Source: Rosa chinensis (Eukaryota; Streptophyta; Magnoliopsida; Rosales; Rosaceae). From it: a DNA stretch of 64,000 bases. The position numbers and the translations under genes are program-made. The stretch covers positions 37,151,612 through 37,215,611 of the forward strand of contig NC_037091.1 of NCBI RefSeq assembly GCF_002994745.2. The letters run 5' to 3'. This document shows positions 23,202-36,125 of the stretch, in pieces (position 1 is the stretch's first letter; every line of letters starts with the position of its first letter). The notes below the pieces were generated by a model. It had not been told where the DNA came from and did no database searches. It worked only from the letters and a program-made list of their open reading frames with translations.

Positions 23202-26200
23202 ATGACTAACGACAGCGGGGGAAACGCTGAAGAGCAGGCAGATCAATCCGCCATTCCCCAACCCACCAACCCAGCGGTAGGCGTCAACCGCGCGTTATTC
23301 ACCACCCCGGTAAACCCTGGCGATGAGATGAACCCAGGTAGCAGCCGCCCGCCAGGCCAAGACCTCGCCTCCCTGTACGAGCTGGCGCGGGCAGATCTTC
23401 AAAAGGCAAACAGAGAACGTGAACAAGAGCGCAAGGAAAAGGCCGAAGCCCAGAGGTAGGTGGCCACACTTGTGTCCTGCTTCGATGATTTAAAGAAAAC
23501 GCTGGAGGCAACCGCCAACCCGGCACGAAGTGAGCAGTCACGAAGCACCAGGCGTAGCCGACCCGGCACGGGAGCATTGATACCAGCACCGGTCGTACAC
23601 ATGCAAGTCCTGCTGCATCCACCAGAGCTAGCGGGAATGGGACCACCCCCTGCACCCCAGCTAATGTTGGATCAGGAGGCGGAGTCATCACTGCACACCC
23701 ACCGCTCGAGACCTAGGGCGAGAACAGAGGGAAACCCGCCAACTCCCAGGCGAGGCTCGGTTCAGCGGAGTACCCGCCTGGACCCCGCCGGCGACGTAAC
23801 CGCTCAAATACTGGAAAGGATGCAGCAGCTGGAACAAAGGTTAATCCGGGCGGAATCGGGCACCCCGACACCAGCTTCAAACCCACTTTTCGCGGCCAGG
23901 CCAGGACCATTTACCGCTGCAATCTTGCTAGCCGTCACACCGGCGTATGCAAAGACCCCTAAAATGTCACATTACAGCGGTAAGACTGATCCCTTCGTCC
24001 ATATGGTCACCTTCAAGAAAGTCACCAACAACAAGGGATTCGATGACTCCACCCTGTGCCACTTGTTCAGTGAAACGCTAGACAATGAGGCAATGAATTG
24101 GTTCTTCGAGTGCCCGCCGGGATCTATTGACTCATTTCAGGCATTATCGCATGCTTTCCTTTCTCGGTTCATCCTACTGTCCGCCGGGCACCACAACACA
24201 AGCCAACTGTTCAACGTCAAGCAAGGTACGGAGGAGACACTGAAGGCGTTCGTCACAAGGTGGCGAGCTGCAGCATCTCAGTGCCGTGATCTCGATAAAA
24301 CAATGGCTTCGGTGGCTTTTAAGCAGGGACTCCTCAAAGGGCCATTTCTCTATCACCTCAACTACAATCATCCAAATGCGGTATACGACCACCTCATGAG
24401 TAAGGCGGTCATTCATGCCCAAGCAGAATTCATCACATATGGGGAGGCCCCACCGCCACCAGCGGCATTGGCAAAGTCGACACAACCCTCCTCCAGTCAG
24501 CAAGGGACCACTAATAAAACCTCCACACCACCAACTGACAAGAAGAGGGAGTGGCAGCAGGGTCAGTACCAAAACAAGCGGCAAAAGGATCAGCACTACA
24601 AGGGAAACCGCCCATCCCATGGGGACAACCGCAACAAACATGCGGAGTCTTCCCAACGGTATGCAGTATTTACAGTCCTCACGGCTTCACATGAAGAAAT
24701 ATACAATCAGTGCAAGGATCAGATCCCACCGCCGCCCCCGGGAAAATACCCAAAAACAGGAAAGCCAAGGAACACCGGCAGGTGGTGCGAATACCACGAG
24801 GACAGCGGTCACAATACCAACAGCTGCAACGCCCTCAAAACGGCCATTGAGACCTTGTACCGGGACGGCAAGCTTGAGCAATTCAAGGTACGCCAACCGC
24901 CACCTGTGATCGCCAATATTGAGCCCATGGGCCGCATCAACACAATCGACGGAGGTGCTCCAATCACCAGCATGTCTCACAGGGCTAGAAAGCGTTATGC
25001 GCGAGCTAATCACCCAAAGGAAGTCTGCAACATCCGCTACGAAAGATCTGCCAAACTCCCAAGGTCTGGTTGGGAACCCATTACCTTCTCAGAGGAGGAG
25101 GAACGCGGAGTACATCTGCCCCACGACGATCCTTTCCTGATTGACGCTATTCTGGGCAAAATGTCAGTGGGAAGAATTCTGGTTGACAGCGGTTCCGCTG
25201 TTAACGTTATATTCGGCGGTTGTTACAACAACCTTAAGAGGAACAGAAAATTGCTCCAAGACCATGAACCACTGCTCAGCTTCTCCGGTGACGTCACGCA
25301 ACCGCTGGGCTCTGACTATATGCGGCTCGTTATGGGCACTAGTCCATGTATGGCTAAAATACATACGGAGTTCATAGTCGTCGATTGTTTGAGTTCATAT
25401 AACGCCATCATCGGTCGGCCGACGCTTAACAAACTCAAGTGCATCATCGCCGGGTACATGCTGCTCATGAAATTCCCCACACCCAACGGCATAGGATGTG
25501 TCAAGGGAAGTCAACAATTGGCACGCGAGTGTTATTCTACTACCATAGCACAATCAGCCCGCCGCCACGAGATCCTAGCGGTAGGCAGTCAGGCACCGCC
25601 ACCAAACATTTTTGAGGACCCCAGGGAGGATGAAAAGAAGTACGTAAGGAAGGAGACGGTCAACCCAGAAACATCACTGAGGGTTGTCAGCATCTCGGAC
25701 GAGCACCCTGAGCGGACGGTCCGCATAGGCGCTCAATTGGACCCAGAGCTGGCGGCGGAGCTCACTCAGTTCCTACGTGAGAACGCTACAGTCTTTGCCT
25801 GGTCATATGCAGACATGCCAGGTATCTCTCCTGAAATCATCTCACACAAGTTGAGCATCAAACCATCCTTCTACCCTATCAAACAGAAACGCAGAGCCTT
25901 CGACGAAGAGAAGTACTGCGCTATCAGAGAGGAGGTTGCCAAGCTCCAGGGCATTGGGTTCATCCGCCAGGTCATCTATCCCAAGTGGATTTCCAACCTG
26001 GTCATGGTCAAGAAGCCTAGCGGTAAGTGGAGGATAAGCGTCGACTTCAAAAACCTTAACAAGGCATGCCTGAAAGATAGCTTCCCGTTACCCCGCATCG
26101 ATCAACTCGTCGACGCAACGGCTGGACACGAGCTTCTCAGCATGATGGATGCTTTTTCCGGTTATAACCAGATCAGGATGCATCCCGACGACCAGGAATG

Positions 26201-26637
26201 CACCACCTTCACCACCGACAAAGGCCTGTATTGTTACAATGTGATGCCTTTCGGTTTGAAGAACGCAGGGGCAACTTATCAGCGGCTGATGAACGCTATG
26301 TTTGCGGAACATCTGGGCAAGATAATCGAGGTCTACGTAGACGACATGTTGGTCAAAAGTATAAAGGCCAGCGGACATGTGGCAAATCTGAAAATCATAA
26401 TAACCATCCTCTTGGCCTAAGGTATGCGCCTCAACCCGGAGAAATGTTTCTTTGGCGTCACCGCCAGCAAATTTCTGGGATATATTGTCAGTGAACGGGG
26501 CATCGAGGCCAACCCTGACAAGGTACAGGCCATCCTCAACCTGAAAGACCCAGAATGGAAGGTGCACATCCAATGCCTCCAGGGCAAGCTAACCGCCCTG
26601 TCTCGATTCATCTCCAGACTGACCGATAGGTGTGCCC
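23202..26637 (+). pseudogene. E2 gag-protease-RT, first part of pol
   Basis: A single frame runs from the ATG at 23202 (MTNDSGGNAEEQ) to the solo LTR A insertion, interrupted only by TAG at 23457-23459 and TAA at 26418-26420. The gag domain lies near 23960-24440 (NEAMNWFFECPPGSIDSF, FVTRWRAAASQC). A zinc-knuckle-like WCEYHEDSGHNTNSC is at 24784-24828. The retropepsin motif LVDSGSAVNVI is intact at ~25179-25211. RT begins near 25880, with WISNLVMVKKPSGKWR, MMDAFSGYNQIRMHP, MPFGLKNAGATYQRLM and YVDD at 26334-26345. Pro and RT active sites are preserved; the two stops look recent (TAA stands where a tyrosine is usual). The frame continues across solo LTR A at 30037. Confidence 0.9.
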
Positions 26638-29600
26638 TGTGAGCCCCTGAAAAATTTTAGTTAATTTCCGAAAGTAATTTTACGCCAATACGATTTTTCG
26701 CAAGGTGATTTAAGTGACGAAATCTATTTCAGAAATTGTTTTGGTGTCGAGACCACCTATTAGGCCGAAATTTAAACCTTGGACCCATGTTCTTTCATTC
26801 GGGCCTAGGGCGAAGTCGCGAAATAAATTAGGAGGTTTCCGACGAAAAACGAGAAAAAGAAAAGTTACAAGCCCAAAACCTGAAAGGAATCAACAAGGAG
26901 AATTCCGTAATTCATCACAAGGGCAAAATGGACATTTCGCATACGCAAGTATAAATAGGAAATTGTGGAAACCCTAGCTCATTTTTTCTCCTTCCTCTCC
27001 CTCTCGGCCGCGTCCTTCTCTCTCTCTCTCTCTCTCTCCCCGACCTCACTCTCTCGTCCTTTCCCTCTGCCATCGCTGGAACCACACCGTCCGGCCACCA
27101 CCAATCGAAGCACCACCTCAATCCGACCTAAAACCATAAGAGATCGACTCCATGCATCGACCCCGACCTCTCTCTTCCACTCTCCTTCTCTCTGCCATCA
27201 CCGGGAAACCCAGCTTCCGGTCACCACCTCACGTCATCGCCACCATCCGTCGAACCAGGACCCAATTCCGACCTAAACCCAGCAAGAATTACAGGCATGT
27301 ACCGCTTCCAGCTACCACATCCAACCACCACAGTTCCCGCTACCATGCCTAGCCGGAAAGGCTACCTCCGACCATTTTCTCCACTCATCACCACCACAAA
27401 TTGATTCAGAACAAGCCACTCGTTCAGTACGCGAAGCCCTTGCATCGTCTGATGCCGGAAGACCACCGAACGCACCTCACATCAAAGTCCCGTCATTGCC
27501 TGCCTCCGATCTCCAACTTCCGGCCACTATTGAGCCAAACCACCACCATAAATGGAGTCAACGTGTTCTTGTTCGCCGGAACCCTTGGATTCCGATCTCT
27601 GGTTCCGCCCAGAACTCTTGCACGCGCTTCACGCGCCGCCGCAGGTGCGTGGACCACCGTAGCTCCGTCGCTCACGGTTGCCGGAAATCGTCAGGACTTC
27701 TTGATTAGGTAATTTCGTGATTCCCCTTTTAGCTGGAGCTTCCGGTTTGGTATAGATTGAAAACCCTAACTCTATTCCTTAATTTGAAACCTGTGAGAAT
27801 TGTGGAATCTGCGTTTTTGGGCTTGAAGAGGAGAGCCTGGAGCTGAGGTTTGGATTGAGTCACCCTTGAAGAAGAAATGGTAAGGACATTCTGCAGTGTC
27901 TGATTTGGATACAAAGATTGGTGATGGGTTGATTATTGATTGTGTTTTACCTGCTAGGATCTGAAAGGTTAAGGGTGATGAGATGCAGCTACGAGGAATT
28001 GGTTTCTATTTGGAAAAGAAGTTGTGGTAAGGGTCTGGGTATCTTGGATATGTATTGCCTTGGTCTGATTATGTAAATTGAAGATGTGGTTTTATTGAAT
28101 ACGTGAAACGAAACTTGGTTCTGTGCAATATCAGTTATGTCGAAAACTTGGCCTGAATGAACGAGTGTAAATGAGCTCATAGCAATTAGAAGATTGGTTT
28201 GGTTTAATTAAAGGAGTGAATCTGTTGTAAATTTTGGAAGTGTAGTAATGGTTAATTCGGTGGGCTCTTTCAAAGAAGTGTTGTTATGAAAAAAAAAAAA
28301 GAAGAAGATATGGATATTGCCATATCAAGGCAGAAATGGGTATCAATAGGGGACTTTATGCCATAAAGTTAAAAGAAGGATTTTCCGTTAAAGTTAATGA
28401 AATAGTAACAGTTAAAGTACTTTCTTAGTTACCATATCTCAGAATGAACATAATAAGCAAAGTCATTCGGGAATGGTAAATTATTCTTTGTTTTTCTTGT
28501 CGAACAAATACTAAATAAGGAAAGGTCAAATAAGTTGAGCTTTGCTATATTTAATAGACACAAGTGCTAAGTTTGATCACCATATCCGAAATGATTCAAA
28601 TGCTATGCCATCTGGATTGTTTGGGAATGGGTAAAGATTTTATCTATTAAAGTATAATCCGATGGACTTTAAGGAAATTAAGTAAATGCTTTGGTTGCTC
28701 GGTTAGTTGAGTTATAATGAAGTCAAGTTACTTATTGGTTTAATTTTATTATAAAGGGCTCAAGCGTGTGCATTTGGATTTGGACAAATGATCGAAAGTT
28801 GGGAACAAACCCGAATGTGGAGGAGCACTCCAATTCCAGGTAGGGTGAGTTGTCCCTTCCTTGTTAGAGGCTTTTCAGTATATGTAGAATGCTATACTAA
28901 GATAGTATGTTGCCTGCAAGAACGTTTTTGGTTGTTCATTAGTCGATGCCTCGTGATACATGTGTTTTCAAAACTGATAATTGCTAAATGCGAAACCGAG
29001 GCTAGGCTTGCATGTTGAGATATTGTACCCTTGTATGTTTATACTTGTGACCTGAAAGTGAATGGGACCTAGACGCTTAGATTCCTAGGGATCCCACGGT
29101 GTCGATAACCGTGAACCTCCGGAGGGGCCGTGCTCCTATGTTTGTCGAGGAAAGGTAAGTACAGACAGTGAACCAGTCATAGGAGACTCAGGGCCAGGAA
29201 ATGGACACTTTCGCTATTTGTAGTTTCAAGGACTACAGAGTAGTTGGCCGGTTCTCGAAGGATGACGAACCAGGTCGGTCACCGATTTGTTTGAGTTTAG
29301 CCGGCAGGTAAGTATCTCGGAGCTCCAAATTGTGTGAAGCATACTGCATATGCTTTATAAAAGAAATAAATGTTTGTGGTTGCCTATTTTTAAAGTATTT
29401 TCGATAAACGTGCACAATATTATGTAGTAACTATTTTCAAGTATATTATTATTTTCAAACCTAGCATGGTTGGGTCGGCCCCTACTGGGCATGCGAGGAC
29501 AAAAGCTCACCCCTATAACAGTGTGCAGGTTTTGAGCATGTGGTCGGGAAGCGTATAGGAGAGGCACATGGCCCGGATTGGCGTATTCTTCTTTGTCTTT

Positions 29601-30031
29601 ACTAAAGTACGGTTTTGGGTCCATTATCGGATTTCGAAGTAACTTATTTATTTACTTTCTTACTAATTTATTTATTTATTTATTTATTTATTTCCTACTC
29701 GCTTACCAAAATTTCGGGAGACCCGTAACCCTGGGGCGCGTCTCCCATGCTTGTAGTTGCTTAGTAATTTGTTTTATTTTCCAAATTGGGGCTCCGATTG
29801 TAAGCCCAAAACTCCTAGCCCATTTCAAATTCCGCTTTTGAAAATATGTTGTTCGGTTGCTAGAATGTTTTGAGACATTTGTCCAAGAAAGTGTTTTGTA
29901 AACCAACAACCTGAACCTAAAAGGCCTTGTGATTTCGGGTTGATGAGTCATCGGGATGTCGTTAGTGACGTGTCGGTTTCTCATTGGCTCGGGGTCGCGG
30001 CGCTGTGGGACCCCTATCTCGGGTCACCACA
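26638..30031 (+). mobile_element. Solo LTR A (3.4 kb, Tekay/Del-like) inside E2 RT
   Basis: Starts TGTGAGCCCC and ends GGTCACCACA. TSD TGCCC lies at 26633-26637 and 30032-30036. Removing it rejoins the E2 frame as RCAPFFK. It has a TATA box TATAAATAGG near 26950, ~310 bases in, followed by CT-rich and proline-codon-rich sequence (26990-27700). It has no gag or pol, so it is one LTR left after LTR-LTR recombination. The length and GCCCC start fit chromovirus Tekay/Del LTRs by general likeness; that naming is tentative. Confidence 0.88.
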
Positions 30032-32317
30032 TGCCCCATTTTTCAAAGTCCTCAAAACAACCCACAAGAAGGTCATTGACTAGAACCCAGAGTGCCAGGC
30101 GGCGTTCCAAGGCCTGAAGGAATACCTGGCGGCAGTTTCGCTCCTCTCCATTCCTGTCCAAGGAGAAACATTGTACATTTACCTAGCGGTATCTCAGTCA
30201 GCGGTTAGCTGCGCCATCGTCCGGCGGGAGGGCTAGGACGAGCTCCCAGTTTTCTATGCCGGAAGGGGCATGAATGGAGCAGAAGCACGGTATCCTCCAT
30301 TGGAACAGCTTGCTCTCGCACTCATCGTTGCCGCCAGACGCCTCCGCCAGTACTTCCAAGCCCATACAATACATGTGCTAACCAATCAATCGCTGAGACA
30401 AGTTATGCAGAACCCTGAACATTCGGGGCGCCTCAGCAAGTGGGCCATTGAGCTCAGCGAGTTTGGCATTGATTACAAACCACGAACCGCCATGAAGGGC
30501 CAGGCGGTGGCAGACTTCATTGCTGAGCTCACCGAGCGTCAGCCCGAAACCAAGATCGATATACAGCTCGGAGCGGAAATTGCTACGGCCGTAGAGTCGG
30601 CACCTCAACAATCAGACTGGAACCTACACGTGGATAGTTCCGCTTCCGCCAAGGCCAGCAGTGCCGGAATTATCTTAACAGGACCAGGGGGCTTAGCGTC
30701 GAGTATGCGTTGAAATTCAACTTCAAAGCTTCTAACAACATGGCAGAATATGAGGCACTCATTGCCGGCCTACTCCTCGCCATTGATTCAGGGGCCGACA
30801 GTGTCAACATCTTCAGCAACTCTCAGTTGGTCTTTAACCAGGTCAACGACAGCTTTCAGGCCAAGGATTAGCAGTTAGCGGCGTACTTAGGGTACGCCAA
30901 AACGCTGCTCAAGAAATTCAAGTTCCACACCATCACACAAATCCCCAAGGAAAAGAACGCCAAGGCTGATTCACTGGCAAGACTGGCAACCGCCCAACCA
31001 CACCAGAGCCCAGCAGACACAAGGGTGGAGTCTCTGGACAGGCCAAGTATCACCAAAACCCTAGCGGAGATCTTTAGCATCGAGGCCAATCCTAGTTGGA
31101 TGGACAAGATTATCCAATACAAGCACAACGGGACATTGCCAGAGGACAAGATCAAGGCACGACAGCTCCAGCGGAGAGCAACCCGTTACAACATGCAGAA
31201 CGGCAAACTTTACCGCCAGGGATTCACTCACCCCAACCTCCGCTGTCTAACCCCAGAGGAGGGAAAGCTCGTACTGGCAACAATACATGGCGGGGAATGC
31301 GGAAATCACTCAGGCGCCAGATCCTTGGCTAATCGCACAATGCGACAAGGCTACTTTTGGCTTACGCTTGGTGATGACGCCCAGCGGATATCAAGATCCT
31401 GTCACAAATGCCAACAATTTGCTGATCTTCCACACACTCCAGCGGGACCTCTGTCGGTTATCGTCAGCCCCTGGATTCACTCAACATGGGGCCTGGACTT
31501 GATGGGAAAATTCCAAACCGCCAAAGGTCAATTCAAATACATCATTGTCGCCATTGACGACAGCAGCAAATGGATAGAGGCAGAGCCACTGACGGCAATA
31601 ACTACCGCCAAGGTAATCCACTTCCTCTGGAAGAACATCTACTGCCGCTACGGTGTCCCGCACGCAATCATCACAGACAACGGCACACAGTTCAACAATA
31701 AGGAACTCATCTCTTTCACCGCCAATCTGGGCACCAAGATGCGTTTTGCATCGGTCGCCCATCCCCAAACCAACGGCCAGGTCGAGGCGGCAAACAAGAT
31801 AATCAAGAAACTGTTGCAGAAGCGGCTCGATGAGGCAAAGGGTTTGTGGGCGGAGAAGCTCCCAGAGGTTCTATGGGCCATCAGAACAACCCCAACCTCC
31901 GCCACAGGTGAAACCCCCTTTTGTATGATGTTTGGAACTGAGGCTGTCCTACCTATCGAGGTAACCCAACCAACCGCTAGGGTCGAAGGCTACTGCCTCG
32001 AGACCAACAGCGACGGCGTTAACCTCGACATAGATTTACTAGAGGAAAAGCGAGACGTAGCCCATTTGCGCAATCTCCAGAATAAACGGCGAATATCACG
32101 TTTCTACAACACCAGGGTTAAAGCCCGCAACCTCCAACTGGGGGACTGGGTAATGAAAGAAGTCATATCCTCGCCAACGAAACTCCGCCCAACTTGGGAA
32201 GGCCCATACAAAATTGTAGAGGTCATTAGCCCAGACACCTTCTACTTAATGGACAAGGATGACGTCACAACGACCCACCCTTGGAATACCGAACACCTTC
32301 GGTATTACTACAAATAG
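30032..32317 (+). pseudogene. E2 pol, second part: RNase H and integrase
   Basis: The frame resumes with CAPFFKVLKTTHKK. It has TAG stops near 30083 and 30234 and a frameshift near 30710. RT-linked RNase H shows ALALIVAARRLRQYFQAH; a second RNase H shows WNLHVDSSASAKASSAGI and EYEALIAGLLLA. The integrase occupies ~31160-32317 with the zinc-binding HGGECGNHSG and CHKCQQFAD, GLDLMGKF (D), IITDNGTQFNN (D) and PQTNGQVEAANK (E). The last 430 codons, from 31025, are open to TAG at 32315-32317. A chromodomain is not seen, which agrees with a non-chromovirus lineage. Confidence 0.9.
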
Positions 32318-32770
32318 TCATATCGCTACCCAAGAGCATCTTGACTTAGCTAAATTTTTGTTCAATATTTAGCTAAGGGAAGCTACCCAACGGGTACGAC
32401 TCCGCTTTTGTAAACGCTGTTCAGACAGCTATCAATGAAACGAGGAATTATTCAAACCATTGTTACCAAGTCTAGCACTGAGGGCAACTGGCAACGCCAG
32501 TCAGCGGACTACGTCGGCTACATTGTGCACTTGGACTAATTTTAATTCCTTTAATGTTTCATTCATGACCAAAAGCAAGTATCAAGACCTCTAGCGGCAC
32601 ACACATTATCACAAACAAAAAGAAACTAGGAATTTGGGTGCCAACAAATTTCATTTATATCCCAAACAGAATTACATCATTTATGCCTCAGCGGCTACGA
32701 AAAAAACTCTCCTACTCCTATTTAGGGGTTGGCGGGGTCGGCAGGGTTGGTCAGGTCGACCCCGCTACCT
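32318..32770. other. E2 spacer between integrase and antisense gene 3' end
   Basis: No gene is seen on the + strand. It probably carries the 3' UTRs of the converging pol and antisense transcripts. Confidence 0.5.
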
Positions 32771-35373
32771 TCAGCAGTTCCACCGGAGGCCTGCAGAGGA
32801 TGGGAGCGGCTCATCTGGTCGGACCCTCGGGCTGTGGGACTGGGAGTCTCTATGGTGCCATCCGCCCGGGTGTGGGCCTCCAAGAACCCAGCAGTCGCCT
32901 CCTGGAAGCTCGCCACTCTCCCCACTACCCAAGCAAACTCCAACGTGACCAGGTGCGGCAGTAGGAGCGGTACTTGTTGTCGGCGGTGCTTCCTTACTTG
33001 GCTGCACGACCGGCATCGCCGCTTTCGCCCAGTCAATGGCGCCCTTCTGCCGCAACATCTCCACATTGGCCAGGGCACCGGCCTTGGCTGCGTCGTTTAG
33101 CGCCTTCTTGTGCTCCGCCGACTGCTTGTACGATTCAACAGCGGCAGCCGCAGCACGGCCTCCCTCAGTTTCCAAGCGAGCTACTTCACCCTCTAGCCGC
33201 TTGATCTCCGCTTGTTTAGCGGCGGAATCCCGCTGAAGGATCTCAATCTTCTTCACCTTCGCGGTCACCCGGTCCCGCACCAGGGACATATCCTGCTCCA
33301 GCTTGGCGTACCGCCCATTCTGATCCAGGTGCCGCTCAATGGCAACGTTCAGCTTGCCCCTGGCATCTGCCGCATCGCAGTCGGCCTTTGTCAAACGTCG
33401 CTCGACGTCAGCCAGCTTCTCCTGGGCCTTCCCCAAGTCCCTCTGGAGGCCCGCCACTTCCTCCCTCAGCTCCCGCTCAACCAGGGGCTGCTTGGACGCC
33501 GCCTGGAACATCTCATGAAGCCCAATGGCGACGTGCCCAAAGGCTGTGCTGAAGGGCGACTCGCTGACGGCGGTCGACCGAACAATTCCTTCCAAGCCGC
33601 CGAACCCCAGCCGCTCGCAGAGGTGATACAAAAAGTCCCGCTCACCGTCGTTGAGGAACTCGGCGTAGGCAGCAAATGAGTCCAGTCGCACCCACCTCTT
33701 TCGCCACGTCAGCAACAGCCTCGGGCGGAGCCTGCCTCGACTTCTTCGGCTGCTCTCGGGCACCCGTTACCTCCACTTCCTCCTCTTCCCCACCGGAGTC
33801 GGGCTGACGGAGTTTTCGCTGGAGCACCCGCGTGCTCCCAGCAATGGCAGGCCTCGAACCCCCCGCCGGCGGCGCCAACCCCGCTATGGTAACACCCTCG
33901 GTGGGGCGCACTGCTTTCTTCACCACGCTGCGCCGCAGAGCCAGTGCTCTCTCTTTCCGCAGCGCCGCTTCACTCACCCTGCAGGTCCCTGCCTGAACGG
34001 CAGGCAACCCATCACCACCAAGATGGGAGTGGTGCGGCATTGGCAGCACCACAAGAACCTCTGACTAGCTCAGCGCCAGTGTCTCTGGGTCCACCACTGG
34101 CTTCAAGAAAGTTGTCGATTTCAGCAGTCCATGGCTTTTGCAAAAGCGTCACGGTTAGCCTTGTTTCCCGGCGGAGTCTCTACAAAAATTAGTGGCAGGC
34201 CAGTTAGCATGGGGCAACCTCACCAAAGGTACGATATAGTTGAGATTACTTACCAACGGCACGCGTCAGTTGTTGAGCTACCAACAACTCCCACCCGCTA
34301 AGGAGACGGAAGTCCAGCAAGTTGCGATTCCGCCAGCAACCCCTGATGCGTGCTACCCGGCACTCTTCCTCGCGAGTTAGGTTGTACCGCAACCCTGCTG
34401 CACAAACAGGTCATTATCAGTAGAGTACACAAAAAAAAAAAATAGAAACCACGCCAGTCGCGTTCAGCGGAAACAACGAACAACCTCGGATGGGCTGAAA
34501 TTCTGACTTAATTCTAAATGACGGCTCCCCCTCGTTAGATCCCGCCTGGTACTCCCATCCCATTGTGGCAATGCAAAACGAACCCCGCCAGTACGACATT
34601 GAGTCCCGCAGGTTTTCGATCAGCTTGGGCGCTCCTTGCCTACAGCTGAGGTTTACTTGCCCTCTACAACCCTAGCGCTTCACGTACACCAGTTCGTAGA
34701 AATGCAGCACCTCCTCCACGGTCGGTCCTTCGCAACCGGACAACCGCCACAACGAGTTCAGCGCCAGCAGTAACCGCCACATGTTAGGGCACACTTGCCC
34801 AAAGGCGATGCCGAACTCGCACAGCAGAATCTGAAGATTGGGCACCAGCGGGAGGGTCACTCCCTCGCGGAATATGGCCTCGTGCACCGCGGCATGGCCC
34901 ACTGGCAGAATCGAAGCTTTCTCCTCTACCGTCGGCGGACGCAACTTCACCGCGCCGGGCAACCGGAACACCCGCTTCAGCCGGTTGACGGCAACCGCTG
35001 TCATCCTACCTCCCGCCTTGTCGACAGGGGTGCCGTCCTCGAACACCCACGCAGACTCGGTATCCTACCCCGCTCCACCTCCCCCGCCAGTGGAACCGCT
35101 GGCGACATTATTACTTTCTAGCCGCTTTTCGTGCAAAGTATGTGCAGCGGCAGCCTCCCCCGCCCTAGAACTCTCCGGACGCGATGCACGACCCATATCT
35201 ACGTCCCACGGAATGGTCTGTAGCGGCTCGACCTCTAGAGGTTCTGGCAGTGAGGTTCCTGCACGGGCAGACGGACGCAACGAGTCAATAAAATTTCTAT
35301 CTGCCGCGCTGAACGACACTTTAGATCCGGAATCCTCACTGCTCGAGATCTCTATGACGTCGGCCATCCCCAA
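32771..35373 (-). pseudogene. E2 antisense gene: Transposase_28-like domain plus coiled coil
   Basis: On the minus strand the gene starts at 35373 (MGMADVIEISSSEDSG). One in-frame TAG at 35065-35067 separates this from DTESAWVFEDGTPV. The piece 35046-34672 contains VHEAIFREGVTLPLVPNLQI and CPNMWRLLLALNSLW, which resembles the putative gypsy-type transposon domain (Pfam Transposase_28, from memory). Further blocks at 34630-34260 (WRGSFCIATMGWEY, EEECRVARIRGCW) follow after probable introns. The last block, 33763-32771, encodes a long coiled coil (LREEVAGLQRDLGKAQEKLA). It lies between pol and the right LTR, opposite to pol. Frames are broken, and exon borders are not all resolved. Function is unknown; Tat-branch elements often carry such extra ORFs. 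Confidence 0.65.
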
Positions 35374-36026
35374 ACCCTAAAACCCAAATCAGTTAGCTCA
35401 CACAGGATCTAACCTATCCCTATATCAGTTAGTGCCCAAGAACATCAACAACACTCAACCCAGAAAATGCCAAAACAACAACAAACCCACTCAAACCCAG
35501 ATTCGACCATCTAGAAAAGCCCTAACAACCCCAATTGTCAATCACAACCACCCTTCCCCAAACCCACTCACACCCTCACAGTACGTCGACAAAGAACATA
35601 TCACAGAAAAACCCAGAAATTCAACAAGGCAGACACCCAATCAAACAGGAAAAAAGGCCAGATTACCAACCTTAACAGTGGAGCCTCTGACAGCAGTGTG
35701 TACACTAATCTTCGAAGCCGGAGATCGTCGGTTCTTCCACACACGAAAACTCGCCGATATCACCTCACCTTTCTTCTCCGATCTCAGACACAGAACACTT
35801 GAAGACGACAAGGGCACAGTTCGAAGTTTAGAGCAGTGCCAAATATGCTACCTTCCCCCCCTTTTATGTCAACGTCAAACAATCCCACGCCGTCCGTTTA
35901 AAAAACGACATCGACTGCCAGCCATACGCGTGTCCGACAGCTACAGTTACTCTCCGGATTAACCGAGGCGTCGCCTCGGTTACAAAATCCATCATTACTC
36001 GACATTAATGACGAGGAGACGGCTCG
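35374..36026. other. E2 3' internal region upstream of antisense gene, with palindrome
   Basis: A minus-strand CATAAAAGG at ~35865-35873 could be a TATA box for the antisense gene. A perfect palindrome occupies 35960-35982. A normal polypurine tract and the first ~400 bases of the right LTR are missing here. Confidence 0.5.
35960..35982. repeat. 23-base perfect palindrome
   Basis: Arms of 11 bases (TAACCGAGGCG and its complement) surround a single central T. It is not in the E2 left LTR and lies beside the deletion point of the right LTR. Confidence 0.95.
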
Positions 36027-36120
36027 ATGAACAGGAATCACCTAATCCTAGGAGTAGCGGTCCGCCCACCGGACCCGCGTTAAGTAAGGAATCGGCTATC
36101 GCCGGACTTGAGCATTAACA
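36027..36120 (+). repeat. E2 3' LTR, 5'-truncated
   Basis: Similarity to the left LTR starts at GAACAGGAATCACC and runs to the end GAGCATTAACA, with a 4-base insertion and two substitutions in ~94 bases. The TSD follows at once, so the loss is internal and happened after insertion. Confidence 0.85.
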
Positions 36121-36125
36121 CAGGG

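Larger units (their letters stand above)
22646..36120 (+). mobile_element. E2: Ty3/gypsy retrotransposon nested in E1 gag
   Basis: The left LTR is 22646-23148 and the right end 36120 finishes with the same GAGCATTAACA. TSD CAGGG is at 22641-22645 and 36121-36125. Joining the flanks restores the E1 reading DQG-LIKPLQ. Without the nested solo LTR A it measures ~10.1 kb: LTR, gag-pol in one long frame, then an antisense gene. The right LTR has lost its first ~400 bases. The pol wording (YVDD, LLSMMDAFSGYNQIRM) and the antisense ORF fit the Tat branch, but it is a different family from E1. Confidence 0.92.

Noticed and set aside
26965..27712. Several overlapping proline- and serine-rich reading frames
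   Set aside because: They lie in the transcribed part of solo LTR A after its TATA box, overlap in two or more frames, have low complexity and match no domain I know.
32634..33679. Plus-strand open frames of 100-155 codons
   Set aside because: They are mirror frames of the GC-rich, coiled-coil antisense gene of E2; codon composition and coiled-coil pattern make sense only on the minus strand.
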